From positions 4,203-65,513 of the forward strand of contig CAJOLZ010000020.1 of assembly GCA_905235575.1 (NCBI GenBank): a stretch of DNA of 61,311 nucleotides, written 5' to 3'. Under the pieces are notes generated by a model that saw only the letters and a list, made by a program, of their open reading frames with translations, had not been told where the DNA came from and ran no database searches. Shown here piece by piece: positions 27,002 through 36,037 of the stretch. How positions within the stretch are numbered: the first letter of the stretch is position 1; each line of letters begins with the position of its first letter. Origin of the DNA: an uncultured Bacteroidaceae bacterium (GTDB lineage Bacteria > Bacteroidota > Bacteroidia > Bacteroidales > Bacteroidaceae). Position numbers and translations under genes: made by a program.

Positions 27002-27727
27002 TTATTTGTATGAATCCGCTTCTGTCCCGAACAGGAATCTGTCGAGCGGCCGGGCGTGACGGCTGATTTGACGTACGAGATATCCGGTGAGCAGGGCAGC
27101 GAGGAGTGTTCCCTCGCGTGCCACGACAAGGATGGCTTCGATGACGGACTGGTGGTTGCAGAGGGCGAAGGCTGCGGCGCAGAGGATGGCGAGTGTGACG
27201 AGCGAGCAGTCGAACCATACTTTCACGTTGCCGAACTCGCGGCTCCATCGGCGGCTGGTGTAATAGACAAAGGCTTCGGCACTCATCATGGTGACCCGTG
27301 GTCTGACTTCCAGCACGAGACCTCCGCTCTGGATGGCGATGCCCATCAGCAGACAGAGCATCCGTAGTGTGTAGGCGGTCTGACCTAACCCCATCAGTCC
27401 CGACAGATTTTCGGGTGTGAAGCCCAGTCGGAGCAGGTTCATGTTGATGTCGATGAAGGCACCGAAAAGAAACGAGAAAGGTATCTGGAGCGCGATGTTC
27501 AGCAACTCGTCTTTCAGTCCGTGGCGGTGCAGGATGAGCATCTGCCCGACGATGAGTATCACGTTCAGCAGAAAGGTATAGGTCCCGACGGTCCAGGGCG
27601 TGTTCAGGCTCATGACGTAGGCCCACGACGATATGGGGGATGAGCCCAGACCGGATATGATAATCATGGCCACTCCGAGTGCGACGAAGTAGAGTCCGAT
27701 GATGTATGTAATGTATCGTCTAATCAT
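27002..27727 (-). CDS. YczE/YitT-like integral membrane protein
   Basis: A 241-residue inner-membrane protein with five to six hydrophobic segments. The N-terminal YITYIIGLYFVALGVAMIII and the GLGSSPISSWAYVMS loop are typical of the YczE/YyaS (DUF6198-like) group, whose function is not established. ATG 27727 is used; a TTG three codons upstream is the only alternative. It sits 9 bp upstream of the thioesterase gene. A -7-like TAACTTTG (minus strand, 27840-27847) lies about 110 bp upstream without a clear -33 box. Confidence 0.75.
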   Translation of the reverse strand: MIRRYITYIIGLYFVALGVAMIIISGLGSSPISSWAYVMSLNTPWTVGTYTFLLNVILIVGQMLILHRHGLKDELLNIALQIPFSFLFGAFIDINMNLLRLGFTPENLSGLMGLGQTAYTLRMLCLLMGIAIQSGGLVLEVRPRVTMMSAEAFVYYTSRRWSREFGNVKVWFDCSLVTLAILCAAAFALCNHQSVIEAILVVAREGTLLAALLTGYLVRQISRHARPLDRFLFGTEADSYK

Positions 27728-28006
27728 TTGTGTCAAAACGCCTTACATTTGTTCCGTCGGTCTGGCGCAGGAATGTCCATGTTCCCGTACGCATTTGTCG
27801 GCCTCCGTCGGATGTCTTTGGCGTGTCTCATTACGGATGCAAAGTTACGCATTTTCGGGCAGAATCCACTCTTACGATACCGCTTTAGTCCAAAGGAAGA
27901 CATATTTTGCGCAAAAAGGAAGTTCTGATTATTCCCTTACAGATATTTCCACAAGACGGAACTTCCCGAAGATGGTTTTCCCCTGTGTAAAAGTGATGCC
28001 GAAAAC

Positions 28007-28084
28007 GCACTGTGGTGCGCAGGCTGTCGCAGCGTGGTGCGACGGGCTACGCAACGTGGTGCGACAAGCATCGCAGCGTGGCGC
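28007..28084. repeat. 22-bp-phased array 8 (4 cores)
   Basis: Cores at 28007, 28029, 28051 and 28073. All carry the TGTG or CGTG form of the core centre. The left edge is GAAAACGCA. It lies 3' of the GH31 gene; nothing else was seen between 27850 and 28006. Confidence 0.9.
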
Positions 28085-28168
28085 GTTCATTCGGGGTCTT
28101 GCAGGCGGTGCGCTCATGCTGTGCAGAAAGGCTGCGCTGCTGCGGCGTGGCTCGTCCCGGAGTTGCTC

Positions 28169-29719
28169 CTATTTGCGGACTTCTTTCCCCGCGGCCTCGA
28201 TGCGTTTGGGCTTGCTGCCTATTATTATAAAGACGTATTGCTCGTCGCGCTCGGAACTCAGGGTGATGCGTCCGCGTCGCTCGTCGTATGAGACGCTGCA
28301 ATCGAAATACTCCGTGCCGTCGCCTGTCGGGAGATGGAAACGGCGGGCCGATGTGCCGTTGGGATAGATGACGAAGACGCGCTTTCCGCGCATGGTCTCG
28401 TTGCCCAGCCCGGTCACGTCGTTGGAGATTCTCATGGGTATGATGGCGCCGGCGCGCACGAAGAGCGGGAAACGGCCGATGGGGTAGGTCTGTGTTACCA
28501 TCTCTCCAGCCTGGTGGCGCTCGCCGCTCCAGAAGTCAATCCAGACTCCGTCGTCGGGCAGATGGAACTCCACCGTGTTGTCGTCAGAAACAATGGCCTT
28601 GGTGAAGAGGTCGTTGCCCAGGAGGTGGCTGAACTCCTTCAGATTGGAGGACTTCATGAGTGACCCGCCTTTCAGATGCGCCTCCACGATGGTGGAGAAC
28701 TTGTAGGGCGCCAAATCTTCCATCCAGTTGACGCACCAGCGGTAGGCGTCCTCCACGTCGCTGCCGTGGTACCAGGGCAGATGGGTCGAGAAGGCACCGT
28801 TGGAACCGCCGTTGATCATGCAGGCCGTCATGCAACCGAACTGGGCATATCGGATAAACTGCATCTTGTTGGCACCTTCGGCAAAGAAACCGCCCACCTC
28901 GCAACCCACAGAGCCGTAGCCGTATTGCGAGGAACGATAGATATTGTCAATCTGCTGCTTCAGTCCACCCCAGTTTCCGCTGAAATCGCCGCACCAGCCC
29001 AGACTCATCTTTTCCACGCTGGCCGCCAGTCCGCCCTGATGGGAGAACGGTCGGGCGATGATGATGCCGTCCTGCTTGCGTTCCACCGTGTAGTCGTACA
29101 TCGCGTCGTAATAGTAGTGGCGGAACTCCTCGTTCCTCATCTGTCCCTTGGATGTCTGAAACGTGTCCGGGAGCCATTGCTCTCCTTGGTCCACCTTCCA
29201 TCCGTAGACGTATTCGTTGAAGACCTTGTCCAACTGTCCGTACCACCATCGGGTGGCCTGCTTGTTCGTGAAGTCGATGTGCAGTCCGTTGCCTTTCCAC
29301 CATTTGTAGGGACGGCTGTTGTTCACTCCGAAGTTGTTGCTCACCACCTCGTCGTATGTGGCGCTTTTCTGTTTCGGGGTGTCCTGCGCTGTCTCGTTCA
29401 CGTCGCCTGTCAGCCAGAGGATGGTGCGTACGCCCTTGTCGGACAGACGTTTCATCATGGCAACGGGGTCGGCATAGCGTGCGCGGTCCCATTCGAAATC
29501 GTTGTATGCCGTGGACCACGGGCTGTCGATGATGATGCCGTCCACGGGGATGTTCCGTTCCAGGTAGCCGTTCACGATGCGTTCAGCGCCGGTGGTGTTG
29601 TTGAGACTGTCCTCCCAGACGATGTGACCGAAGGCCCACTGTGGAGTTATCGGAGGACGCTGGGCGCAGCTCAATATCGTGCAGCAACCCATGACGAAGA
29701 GTAGTGAAAGTCGTTTCAT
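28169..29719 (-). CDS. GH31 glycosidase (alpha-glucosidase/xylosidase type), lipoprotein
   Basis: A 516-residue GH31 enzyme. The N-terminus MKRLSLLFVMGCCTILSC is a probable lipoprotein leader (Cys18 or nearby). The barrel contains the nucleophile motif YGWKVDQGEQW with Asp177, and the acid/base in GWCGDFSGNW (Asp245). The C-terminal beta domain follows (FPLFVRAGAIIPM near 415). It lacks the large N-terminal GH31 beta-sandwich, so it is short for the family. Substrate is uncertain; related proteins act on alpha-glucosides, alpha-xylosides or sulfoquinovosides. It lies downstream of the GH3 gene on the same strand and may share its substrate. Confidence 0.87.
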   Translation of the reverse strand: MKRLSLLFVMGCCTILSCAQRPPITPQWAFGHIVWEDSLNNTTGAERIVNGYLERNIPVDGIIIDSPWSTAYNDFEWDRARYADPVAMMKRLSDKGVRTILWLTGDVNETAQDTPKQKSATYDEVVSNNFGVNNSRPYKWWKGNGLHIDFTNKQATRWWYGQLDKVFNEYVYGWKVDQGEQWLPDTFQTSKGQMRNEEFRHYYYDAMYDYTVERKQDGIIIARPFSHQGGLAASVEKMSLGWCGDFSGNWGGLKQQIDNIYRSSQYGYGSVGCEVGGFFAEGANKMQFIRYAQFGCMTACMINGGSNGAFSTHLPWYHGSDVEDAYRWCVNWMEDLAPYKFSTIVEAHLKGGSLMKSSNLKEFSHLLGNDLFTKAIVSDDNTVEFHLPDDGVWIDFWSGERHQAGEMVTQTYPIGRFPLFVRAGAIIPMRISNDVTGLGNETMRGKRVFVIYPNGTSARRFHLPTGDGTEYFDCSVSYDERRGRITLSSERDEQYVFIIIGSKPKRIEAAGKEVRK

Positions 29720-29816
29720 AACCGTTGAATTCCTTTTTTCGTGTCAAAAATAGATGAAAAGACTGAGTCCTCTGCACGAAATCGTGTAAAAGTGGCAGGA
29801 CAGTCTTACGGAAGAT

Positions 29817-29894
29817 GCACTGTGGTGCGACGGGCAACGCACTGTGGTGCGAAAGGCAACGCAGCGTGCTGCGACAGGCGTCGCAACACGCTGC
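29817..29894. repeat. 22-bp-phased array 9 (4 cores)
   Basis: Cores at 29817, 29839, 29861 and 29883, right edge TGCG plus six T, then directly ATCCGAATCAGTTATTATGA of the flanking element copy B. Confidence 0.92.
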
Positions 29895-29901
29895 GTTTTT
29901 T

Positions 29902-30036
29902 ATCCGAATCAGTTATTATGATTTATGTCAGAGTGACAGATGTCTCGAACAGACTGCTGGTAGCGTCTTCGATGGCGTAGCGGGCTACGGTGAGAAAACG
30001 CACTTTTGTCAACCTAAAGACCGATTCGGGTTTAAC
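29902..30036 (+). repeat. AACCCGAATC-bounded element, copy B
   Basis: Runs from ATCCGAATCAGTTATTATGA to GACCGATTCGGGTTTAAC, so its ends are inverted repeats. The interior (29922-30002; TTTATGTCAGAGTGACAG to GGCGTAGCGGGCTACGGTGA) matches copy A on the other strand. The array joins the same end as in copies A and C. Confidence 0.8.
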
Positions 30037-30056
30037 ATTTTCCAATTATAATCCAC

Positions 30057-32381
30057 TCACTCCACGCCGATGACATGTTCCAGTCCGCTTATTACGCCCG
30101 ACTGGTTCGAAACGGTGGAGACGGCGTTCTTATATTGGTCGTTGGGAGCCATGACGTTGTTCACCGGCCACGATTGCTCCTTGCTCTGCTTGTAGCTGGC
30201 ATGGGCACGGATGTCTTCGCTGCTGGCCGCAAACTGGATGTCATACTGTCCGGCAGCGGTTTCCCACTGGCTCAGTTTGTCGTTGAACGATGCCAGCGCA
30301 TAGCTATCGACCTTGAATGTCAGCGTCTGGCTCTCGCCGGGCTTCAGTTCGCGCGTCTTTGCAAAGGCTTTCAGTTCGCGGATGGGCTTGTCGGCAAAAC
30401 TACCCTTCGGGGCGTTCACATAGACTTCCACTACCTCTTTTCCAGCGGTGCTACCCGTGTTTTTCACGACGATGCTTGCGGTGAATCCGTCCTTCGTAGC
30501 CGTGACTTTCGGGTTGCTGTAGTCGAAGGTGGTGTAGCTGAGTCCGTATCCGAAGGGGTAGCTGACACTGCGGCCGAAGGTGGTGAAGTAGCGATAACCG
30601 ACGTAGATGCCCTCCTCATGGATGGTGTAGTCCTGGTTGCGGCGACGGTCGGAGTAGGTTGCGATGCCGGTGGGGAAGTTCAGATAAGCGGGATGGTCGG
30701 AGATGGTGTTGGGGAAAGACATCGTGAGTTTTCCGCTCGGCGACACCTTACCGCTGAGCACGTCGGCCACCGAATTGCCGCCCTCTTGTCCGGGCTGCCA
30801 TGCCAGCAGGATGGCGTCGGGCATTCCCTTCCACGATGCAGTCTCGATGCTGTTGCCCATGTTGAGGATGACGATGACCTTCTTACCTTTGGCATGGAAA
30901 GCGAAGCAGAGGTTCTGCAGCAGGTCGCGCTCGTCGTTCGTCAGGTTGAAGTCGCCGTCGATGCGACGGTCGCTGCCTTCGCCAGCCTGTCTGCCGATGG
31001 TAAAGATGGCGATGTCGTTGGTCTCAGCCTGACGGTCCAGTATGTCGCGGCTGATGTTCATCTCGGTGTTCTGGCCGCCGCGTCCGCCGCGTGCCTTGCG
31101 CTCGGCATTCACCTGAGCCTTATAGGTGTCGTAGAGTGCAATCACATCCTCGCTCAGCTGATAGCCTGCATTCTCGAGTCCCGTCTTCAGGTCGATGACG
31201 TAGGGCTTGTTCACGTTGCCCGAGCCAGTTCCGCCGGCGATGAAGTCATAGGATGTCAGGCCGAAAAGTGCGACTTTCTTTGCGTCTTTGATGGGCAGCG
31301 CCTGCTGTTCGTTTTTCAGGAGCACCATACCCTCGGTGGAACTCTGACGGGTCACCTCGGCATGCGCCTTCAGGTCGGGCTTGTCGCTGTACTTATATCC
31401 CTTGAAGCGCGGAGTGCGCACGACAAACTGCAGGAAGTTCTTCACGCGGGCATCGACATCGGCCATCGAGAGCTGTCCGTCCTTCACGGCCTTGATGATG
31501 TCCTCGTCCTGCCAGTCGTGACCAGGCATGAGCAGGTCGTTGCCAGCCCATACGCGGTCCCACGAGGTGCGGCGTTCGTTGGTCCAGTCGGTCATCACGA
31601 TGCCCGGGAACTTCCATTCGTCGCGCAGGATGGTGATGAGCAGGTCGCGGCTCGACTGCGTCCATGTGCCGTTGATTTTGTTATACGATGACATCACCGT
31701 CCAGGGGTCACCCTGTTTTACGGCAAGTTCGAAGGGTTTCAGGTAGATTTCGCGCAGGGTGCGCTGGCTCATCACCTCGTCCACGTTGATGCGGTTGGTC
31801 TCCTGACTGTTGGCGGAGAAATGCTTAATGCTCGTGCCAACGCCTTGACTCTGAATACCTTTCACGTAGGCGGTGGCTATCTGTCCTGCCACCACGGGGT
31901 CCTCGGAATAGTACTCGAAGTTGCGGCCACAGAGCGGGGTGCGCTGTATGTTCATACCGGGTGCGAGCAGCACGTCGCAACCATATTCCAGCACCTCGTT
32001 GCCGATAGATTTGCCCACTTCCTCCACCAGTTCGGTGTTCCATGTCGAAGCCAGGGCCACACCTACGGGGAAGCCTGTGCCGTAGAATGTCTCCTCGGTG
32101 CCCCTGCGATGCGACGAAATGCGCACACCGGCAGGACCGTCGGTGAGAATCGTAGCCGGGATGCCCAGTCGGGGTATGGCGTGGCTGGGGCCTGCAGCGC
32201 CGGGGACGATGTTGAGCGAACGGTCGTCGCCACCGCCAACGAGCAGGTGGGCTTTCTCTTCGAGTGTCATGGCAGCCACAATCTGGTCGATGTTGTCTGC
32301 CGTCAGTTTCAGTTCCTGTGCCCGTGCCCCCAGGCTCATGGCCATCGTGGCGCACAGAGCGAATGTCTTGATTTTCTGCAT
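30057..32381 (-). CDS. Exported GH3 beta-glucosidase-type enzyme
   Basis: A 774-residue GH3 enzyme with a signal peptide (MQKIKTFALCATMAMSLGARA). The N-terminal barrel has GIPATILTDGPAGVR, KHFSANSQETNR near residue 195, and the nucleophile motif GIVMTDWTNE with Asp265. The alpha/beta sandwich (about 360-570) carries a Glu-rich GRQAGEGSDR segment where the acid/base is expected. A fibronectin-III-like domain ends the protein (about 640-710; VKNTGSTAGKEVVEVYV). The family acts on beta-glucosides and beta-xylosides at the periplasm or cell surface. The promoter is at 32457-32489. GH31 lies downstream on the same strand after 337 bp that hold array 9 and element copy B. Confidence 0.95.
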   Translation of the reverse strand: MQKIKTFALCATMAMSLGARAQELKLTADNIDQIVAAMTLEEKAHLLVGGGDDRSLNIVPGAAGPSHAIPRLGIPATILTDGPAGVRISSHRRGTEETFYGTGFPVGVALASTWNTELVEEVGKSIGNEVLEYGCDVLLAPGMNIQRTPLCGRNFEYYSEDPVVAGQIATAYVKGIQSQGVGTSIKHFSANSQETNRINVDEVMSQRTLREIYLKPFELAVKQGDPWTVMSSYNKINGTWTQSSRDLLITILRDEWKFPGIVMTDWTNERRTSWDRVWAGNDLLMPGHDWQDEDIIKAVKDGQLSMADVDARVKNFLQFVVRTPRFKGYKYSDKPDLKAHAEVTRQSSTEGMVLLKNEQQALPIKDAKKVALFGLTSYDFIAGGTGSGNVNKPYVIDLKTGLENAGYQLSEDVIALYDTYKAQVNAERKARGGRGGQNTEMNISRDILDRQAETNDIAIFTIGRQAGEGSDRRIDGDFNLTNDERDLLQNLCFAFHAKGKKVIVILNMGNSIETASWKGMPDAILLAWQPGQEGGNSVADVLSGKVSPSGKLTMSFPNTISDHPAYLNFPTGIATYSDRRRNQDYTIHEEGIYVGYRYFTTFGRSVSYPFGYGLSYTTFDYSNPKVTATKDGFTASIVVKNTGSTAGKEVVEVYVNAPKGSFADKPIRELKAFAKTRELKPGESQTLTFKVDSYALASFNDKLSQWETAAGQYDIQFAASSEDIRAHASYKQSKEQSWPVNNVMAPNDQYKNAVSTVSNQSGVISGLEHVIGVE

Positions 32382-32456
32382 AGTTATATTAGATTAGTAT
32401 CAACTTTTGTCGCTTTCGAAACGTAGTTTTCTGACCTTTTTACCTTTTTTCCTCCG

Positions 32457-32489
32457 CAAAAATACGAAAATAATTTAAATCTGAGCAAG
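32457..32489 (-). promoter_or_regulatory. Bacteroidetes-type promoter, GH3
   Basis: Minus strand: CTTG (32486-32489) in place of TTTG, 21 bp, TATTTTTG 32457-32464. Confidence 0.5.
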
Positions 32490-32558
32490 GGAACGACAGA
32501 AAACATCACACGTCGGAAGGCGAGGGCACATCGGAACAGCGCTTCCTCTCAAAATGAC

Positions 32559-32636
32559 GCACCACAGAGCGTCGCTTGTCGCACCACGTTGCGACGGCCG
32601 TCGCAGCACGGTGCGATGCCTGTCGCAGCACGCTGC
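32559..32636. repeat. 22-bp-phased array 10 (4 cores)
   Basis: Cores at 32559 (GCACCACAGAGC), 32581, 32603 and 32625, in the divergent gap between GH3 and the SulP gene. A weak TAATTTTG box at 32763-32770 is the only other signal before SulP. Confidence 0.9.
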
Positions 32637-32794
32637 GTTTTCAGCCTCTCCGCGCTCCTCTCTTGATGTCCCTTCTTCTTAGTTCGGGGTATAACGATTT
32701 CTCGGTTGTCACAAAACAGTCACAATTTTCGCAAGATGGCCTCTTGTTTCAGGAAATAGTGTTAATTTTGCAGCCGAAATGAATAGGTATTAGT

Positions 32795-34519
32795 ATGAAA
32801 ACAACAAAAATCGAGTTTAAGCCGCAACTGCTGTCTACGCTGAAAAGTTACAACAAGAAACAATTTACAGCCGACCTTCTGGCTGGTGTCATCGTCGGAA
32901 TCGTCGCGCTGCCACTGGCCATCGCTTTCGGTATTGCATCGGGTGTCACTCCGGAAAAGGGCATCATCACTGCCATCGTGGCGGGGCTCATCGTCTCGCT
33001 CTTCGGAGGGTCGAAGGTGCAGATTGGCGGACCTACGGGCGCGTTCATCATTATTATATACGGCATCATTCAGCAGTATGGTTTCGAGGGACTTACCATT
33101 GCCACGCTCATGGCTGGCGTGTTCCTGATAATGTTTGGCGTTCTGCACCTCGGCACCATCATCAAGTACATTCCTTATCCCATCATCGTGGGCTTTACCT
33201 CGGGTATCGCCCTCACCATCTTTACCACTCAGATAAAGGACCTGCTGGGCCTCTCTATGGAGACAGTGCCGTCGGACTTCATCGAGGAATGGATAGCCTA
33301 TGTCGGTGCCCTGCCCACCATCGACCTCTGGAGCGCAGCCGTAGGCTTGGCGTCGGTGTTGCTGATAGCCCTTTGGCCCTACCTCACCCACACCCCGTTC
33401 CTCGCCAGACATCTGCCGTTTCTCAAACGTCTGCCAGGCAGTCTCATTGCCATTCTGGTGATGACCGTTGCCGTCTGGTTGCTCAAACGCTATGCCGGCA
33501 TCACTTCTGTCGAAACCATTGGCGACCGCTTCTCCATCTCAGCCGTTCTGCCCGAGGCACAGATACCGGTGCTTTCGTGGGAAGTCATCAAAGGCCTCGT
33601 ATCGCCAGCCATCACCATAGCCATCCTTGGCGCCATCGAATCGCTCCTTTCCGCTACGGTGGCCGACGGTGTCATTGGCGACCGTCACTCCTCCAACACC
33701 GAACTCATAGCACAGGGCGTCGCCAATCTCGCCTCGCCCATCTTCGGAGGAATACCTGCAACGGGAGCCATCGCCCGCACCATGACGAATATCAACAACG
33801 GCGGCCGCACACCGGTGGCAGGCATCGTCCACGCAGCCGTGTTGCTCCTTATCTTCCTCTTTCTCATGCCCTTGGCACAATACATCCCCATGGCCTGTCT
33901 GGCTGGAGTGCTCGTCATCGTGGCCTATGGAATGAGTGGCTGGCGCTCGTTCGCGAGCATCATGAAGAATCCCAAGAGCGATGTCATTGTACTTTGGGTC
34001 ACCTTCCTGCTCACCGTCATCTTCGACCTCACCGTTGCCATCGAAGTCGGGCTCATCTGCGCCTGCCTCCTCTTCATGAGACGAATGGCTGAAACCACCG
34101 ACGTGAAAGTCATCAGCGACGAAATCAATCCCGCCGAGGAAGACAGCGACTTCCAGATGGGCAACCTCGAGCACCTCACCATCCCCGACGGAGTAGAGGT
34201 CTACGAAATCAACGGCCCCTATTTCTTCGGAGCCGGCAACAAGTTCGAGGAAATCATGTCAGCCCTGGGGCGGGTGCAGCGTCCCAAAGTCCGTATAATA
34301 AGAATGCGCAAAGTCCCCTTCGTAGATTCCACAGGCATCCACAACCTCACCAACCTCTGCCTCATGTCGCAGCGCGAGGGAATACAAGTCGTACTCTCTG
34401 GAGTCAACGACCGCGTTCAGGCCGTCCTCCACCGCGCCAAGGTCGACGAGCTCGTCGGTAGCGACAACATCTGCAGCCACATCAACATCGCCCTCGACCG
34501 CGCCCGACAGCTCCTGTAG
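32795..34519 (+). CDS. SulP-family anion transporter with STAS domain
   Basis: A 574-residue SLC26/SulP permease. It opens with a soluble stretch and then TM1 (FTADLLAGVIVGIVALPLAIAF), the SulP signature, GGPTGAFIIIIYGI near residue 75, and about 11-14 membrane segments to residue 440. The C-terminal STAS domain (about 465-570) has PFVDSTGIHNL, in which the Ser is the usual phosphorylation-type position. Substrates of bacterial members include sulfate, bicarbonate and dicarboxylates; nothing here chooses among them. It is alone, convergent with serB (8-bp gap). Confidence 0.92.
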   Translation: MKTTKIEFKPQLLSTLKSYNKKQFTADLLAGVIVGIVALPLAIAFGIASGVTPEKGIITAIVAGLIVSLFGGSKVQIGGPTGAFIIIIYGIIQQYGFEGLTIATLMAGVFLIMFGVLHLGTIIKYIPYPIIVGFTSGIALTIFTTQIKDLLGLSMETVPSDFIEEWIAYVGALPTIDLWSAAVGLASVLLIALWPYLTHTPFLARHLPFLKRLPGSLIAILVMTVAVWLLKRYAGITSVETIGDRFSISAVLPEAQIPVLSWEVIKGLVSPAITIAILGAIESLLSATVADGVIGDRHSSNTELIAQGVANLASPIFGGIPATGAIARTMTNINNGGRTPVAGIVHAAVLLLIFLFLMPLAQYIPMACLAGVLVIVAYGMSGWRSFASIMKNPKSDVIVLWVTFLLTVIFDLTVAIEVGLICACLLFMRRMAETTDVKVISDEINPAEEDSDFQMGNLEHLTIPDGVEVYEINGPYFFGAGNKFEEIMSALGRVQRPKVRIIRMRKVPFVDSTGIHNLTNLCLMSQREGIQVVLSGVNDRVQAVLHRAKVDELVGSDNICSHINIALDRARQLL

Positions 34520-34527
34520 CCGGGAAC

Positions 34528-35751
34528 CTACATGTGCAGGTAAGAATCCTTGAAGCCGAGGAAGTATAGAACACCGTCAATTCCGATGGTGTTGATGCTC
34601 TGCTTCGCGTTGGCCACCACACGAGGCTTGGCGTGGAACGCAATACCTAGTCCCGCCAGCGAGAGCATCGGCAAGTCGTTCGCACCGTCGCCCACCGCAA
34701 TCGTCTGTTCCAGGTCCACCTTCTCCACCTGCGCAATCAGCCGCAGCAACTCAGCCTTGCGCTGCCCGTCCACGATGTCCCCCACATATCGGCCCGTCAG
34801 CTTTCCGTCCTCGCCAATCTCCAGCTCGTTCGCATAGACATAGTCAATGCCCAGCTTCCGCTGCAGATATTCGCCGAAGAACGTAAAGCCGCCCGAGAGC
34901 AGCGCAATCTTATATCCGTAGCGTTTCAGCACCATCATCAGACGCTCCACACCCTCCGTCATCGGCAGATGCTCCGCAATGTCCTGCATTACCGAAACGT
35001 CCAGTCCCCTGAGCAGCGCCACGCGGCGGGTGAAGCTCTCCTTGAAGTCAATCTCGCCCCGCATGGCACACTCCGTGATAGCCCTCACCTGCGCCCCCAC
35101 ACCGTTGCGCTCCGCCAGCTCGTCGATGCACTCCGTCTGAATCAGCGTCGAGTCCATGTCGAAGCAAATCAGGCGCCGCATGCGCCGATACATGTCATCC
35201 TTCTGGAATGAGCAGTCCATTTCCATCTCCGACGAGAAATACATCAGCCGTTCGTGCAGCAGCGCCTTGTCGCGCGGAGTGCCGCGGACACTGAACTCGA
35301 TGCAGGCCTTCGCCGACTCCCTGTCACCGTGCAAGGGTGGCCTACCCGTCAGACGGCGAATCGAGTCGATGTTCAGCCCCTGTTCCGCAATCACCCTCGT
35401 CACCGCCTCAATCTGTCGCGCCTCCAGTCGTCGGCCCAGCACCGTCAGAATCGAGCGGTTCTTGCCCTGTCGGCTCACCCACGCCTCGTATTCCTCCTCG
35501 CTCACCGGGGCAAAGTGCACCACCACCCCCAGCTCCGAGGCCTTGAAGAGCACATGCTTCATCACCTGCCCCGAGCACTGCTCGTCCACATAGATCATGA
35601 TGCCCAGCGAGAGCGTGTTGTGAATGTCGGCCTGACCGATGTCCATCACGTCTGCGCCGTAGCGAGCCAATATCTCCATGAAGCTCGCTGTCAGCCCCGG
35701 GCGGTCCTCGCCCGTAATGCGCAGCAAGATAAGTTCCCTTTTCGTCTCCAT
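34528..35751 (-). CDS. serB: Phosphoserine phosphatase with ACT domains
   Basis: A 407-residue protein catalysing the last step of serine synthesis. Residues 1-170 hold two ACT-like regulatory domains (ELILLRITGEDRPGLTASFM, then RSILTVLGRRLEARQIEAV). The HAD domain starts near 190 with CFDMDSTLIQTE (nucleophile Asp198, Asp200), then LLSGGFTFFGEY near 300 and the magnesium loop IAVGDGANDLPML near 365. The ACT fusion is usual in Bacteroidetes. ATG 35751 follows a consensus promoter by 30 bp; a longer in-frame extension runs into repeat array 11 and is not coding. Confidence 0.95.
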   Translation of the reverse strand: METKRELILLRITGEDRPGLTASFMEILARYGADVMDIGQADIHNTLSLGIMIYVDEQCSGQVMKHVLFKASELGVVVHFAPVSEEEYEAWVSRQGKNRSILTVLGRRLEARQIEAVTRVIAEQGLNIDSIRRLTGRPPLHGDRESAKACIEFSVRGTPRDKALLHERLMYFSSEMEMDCSFQKDDMYRRMRRLICFDMDSTLIQTECIDELAERNGVGAQVRAITECAMRGEIDFKESFTRRVALLRGLDVSVMQDIAEHLPMTEGVERLMMVLKRYGYKIALLSGGFTFFGEYLQRKLGIDYVYANELEIGEDGKLTGRYVGDIVDGQRKAELLRLIAQVEKVDLEQTIAVGDGANDLPMLSLAGLGIAFHAKPRVVANAKQSINTIGIDGVLYFLGFKDSYLHM

Positions 35752-35780
35752 TGTCCGTTCCGTTTTTGTGTCACACCCTG

Positions 35781-35812
35781 CAAAGGTAGTGCAAACCCCG
35801 CAGAACCGCAAA
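35781..35812 (-). promoter_or_regulatory. Bacteroidetes-type promoter, serB
   Basis: Minus strand: TTTG 35809-35812, 20 bp, TACCTTTG 35781-35788. Confidence 0.75.
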
Positions 35813-35891
35813 TTTATGGCCCCTTTTCTTTTCGAGCATCGCGTCTGCGAGGGAGCAGAGGCAGAAACATACCTTGGCGGCGGAGCCGCAA

Positions 35892-35969
35892 ACACCGCAG
35901 TGCAACGGATGACGCACCACGTTGCGTCGCTCGTCGCAGCACGTTGCGTCGCTCGTCGCAGCACGCTGC
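35892..35969. repeat. 22-bp-phased array 11 (4 cores)
   Basis: Cores at 35892 (ACACCGCAGTGC), 35914, 35936 and 35958. Two consecutive spacers are identical (GTCGCTCGTC). It lies 3' of susD. Confidence 0.9.
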
Positions 35970-36037
35970 GTTTTCCCGTCTCCCCCAGTGTGTTTTCAGC
36001 CTTTCGTTTCCTCTCTGCCGTCGGTGCGCTTCCGCGC

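Noticed and set aside
27699..28367. A 222-codon plus-strand frame between the membrane protein and GH31 genes
   Set aside because: It runs through array 8 and the antisense of the GH31 end; no family resemblance.
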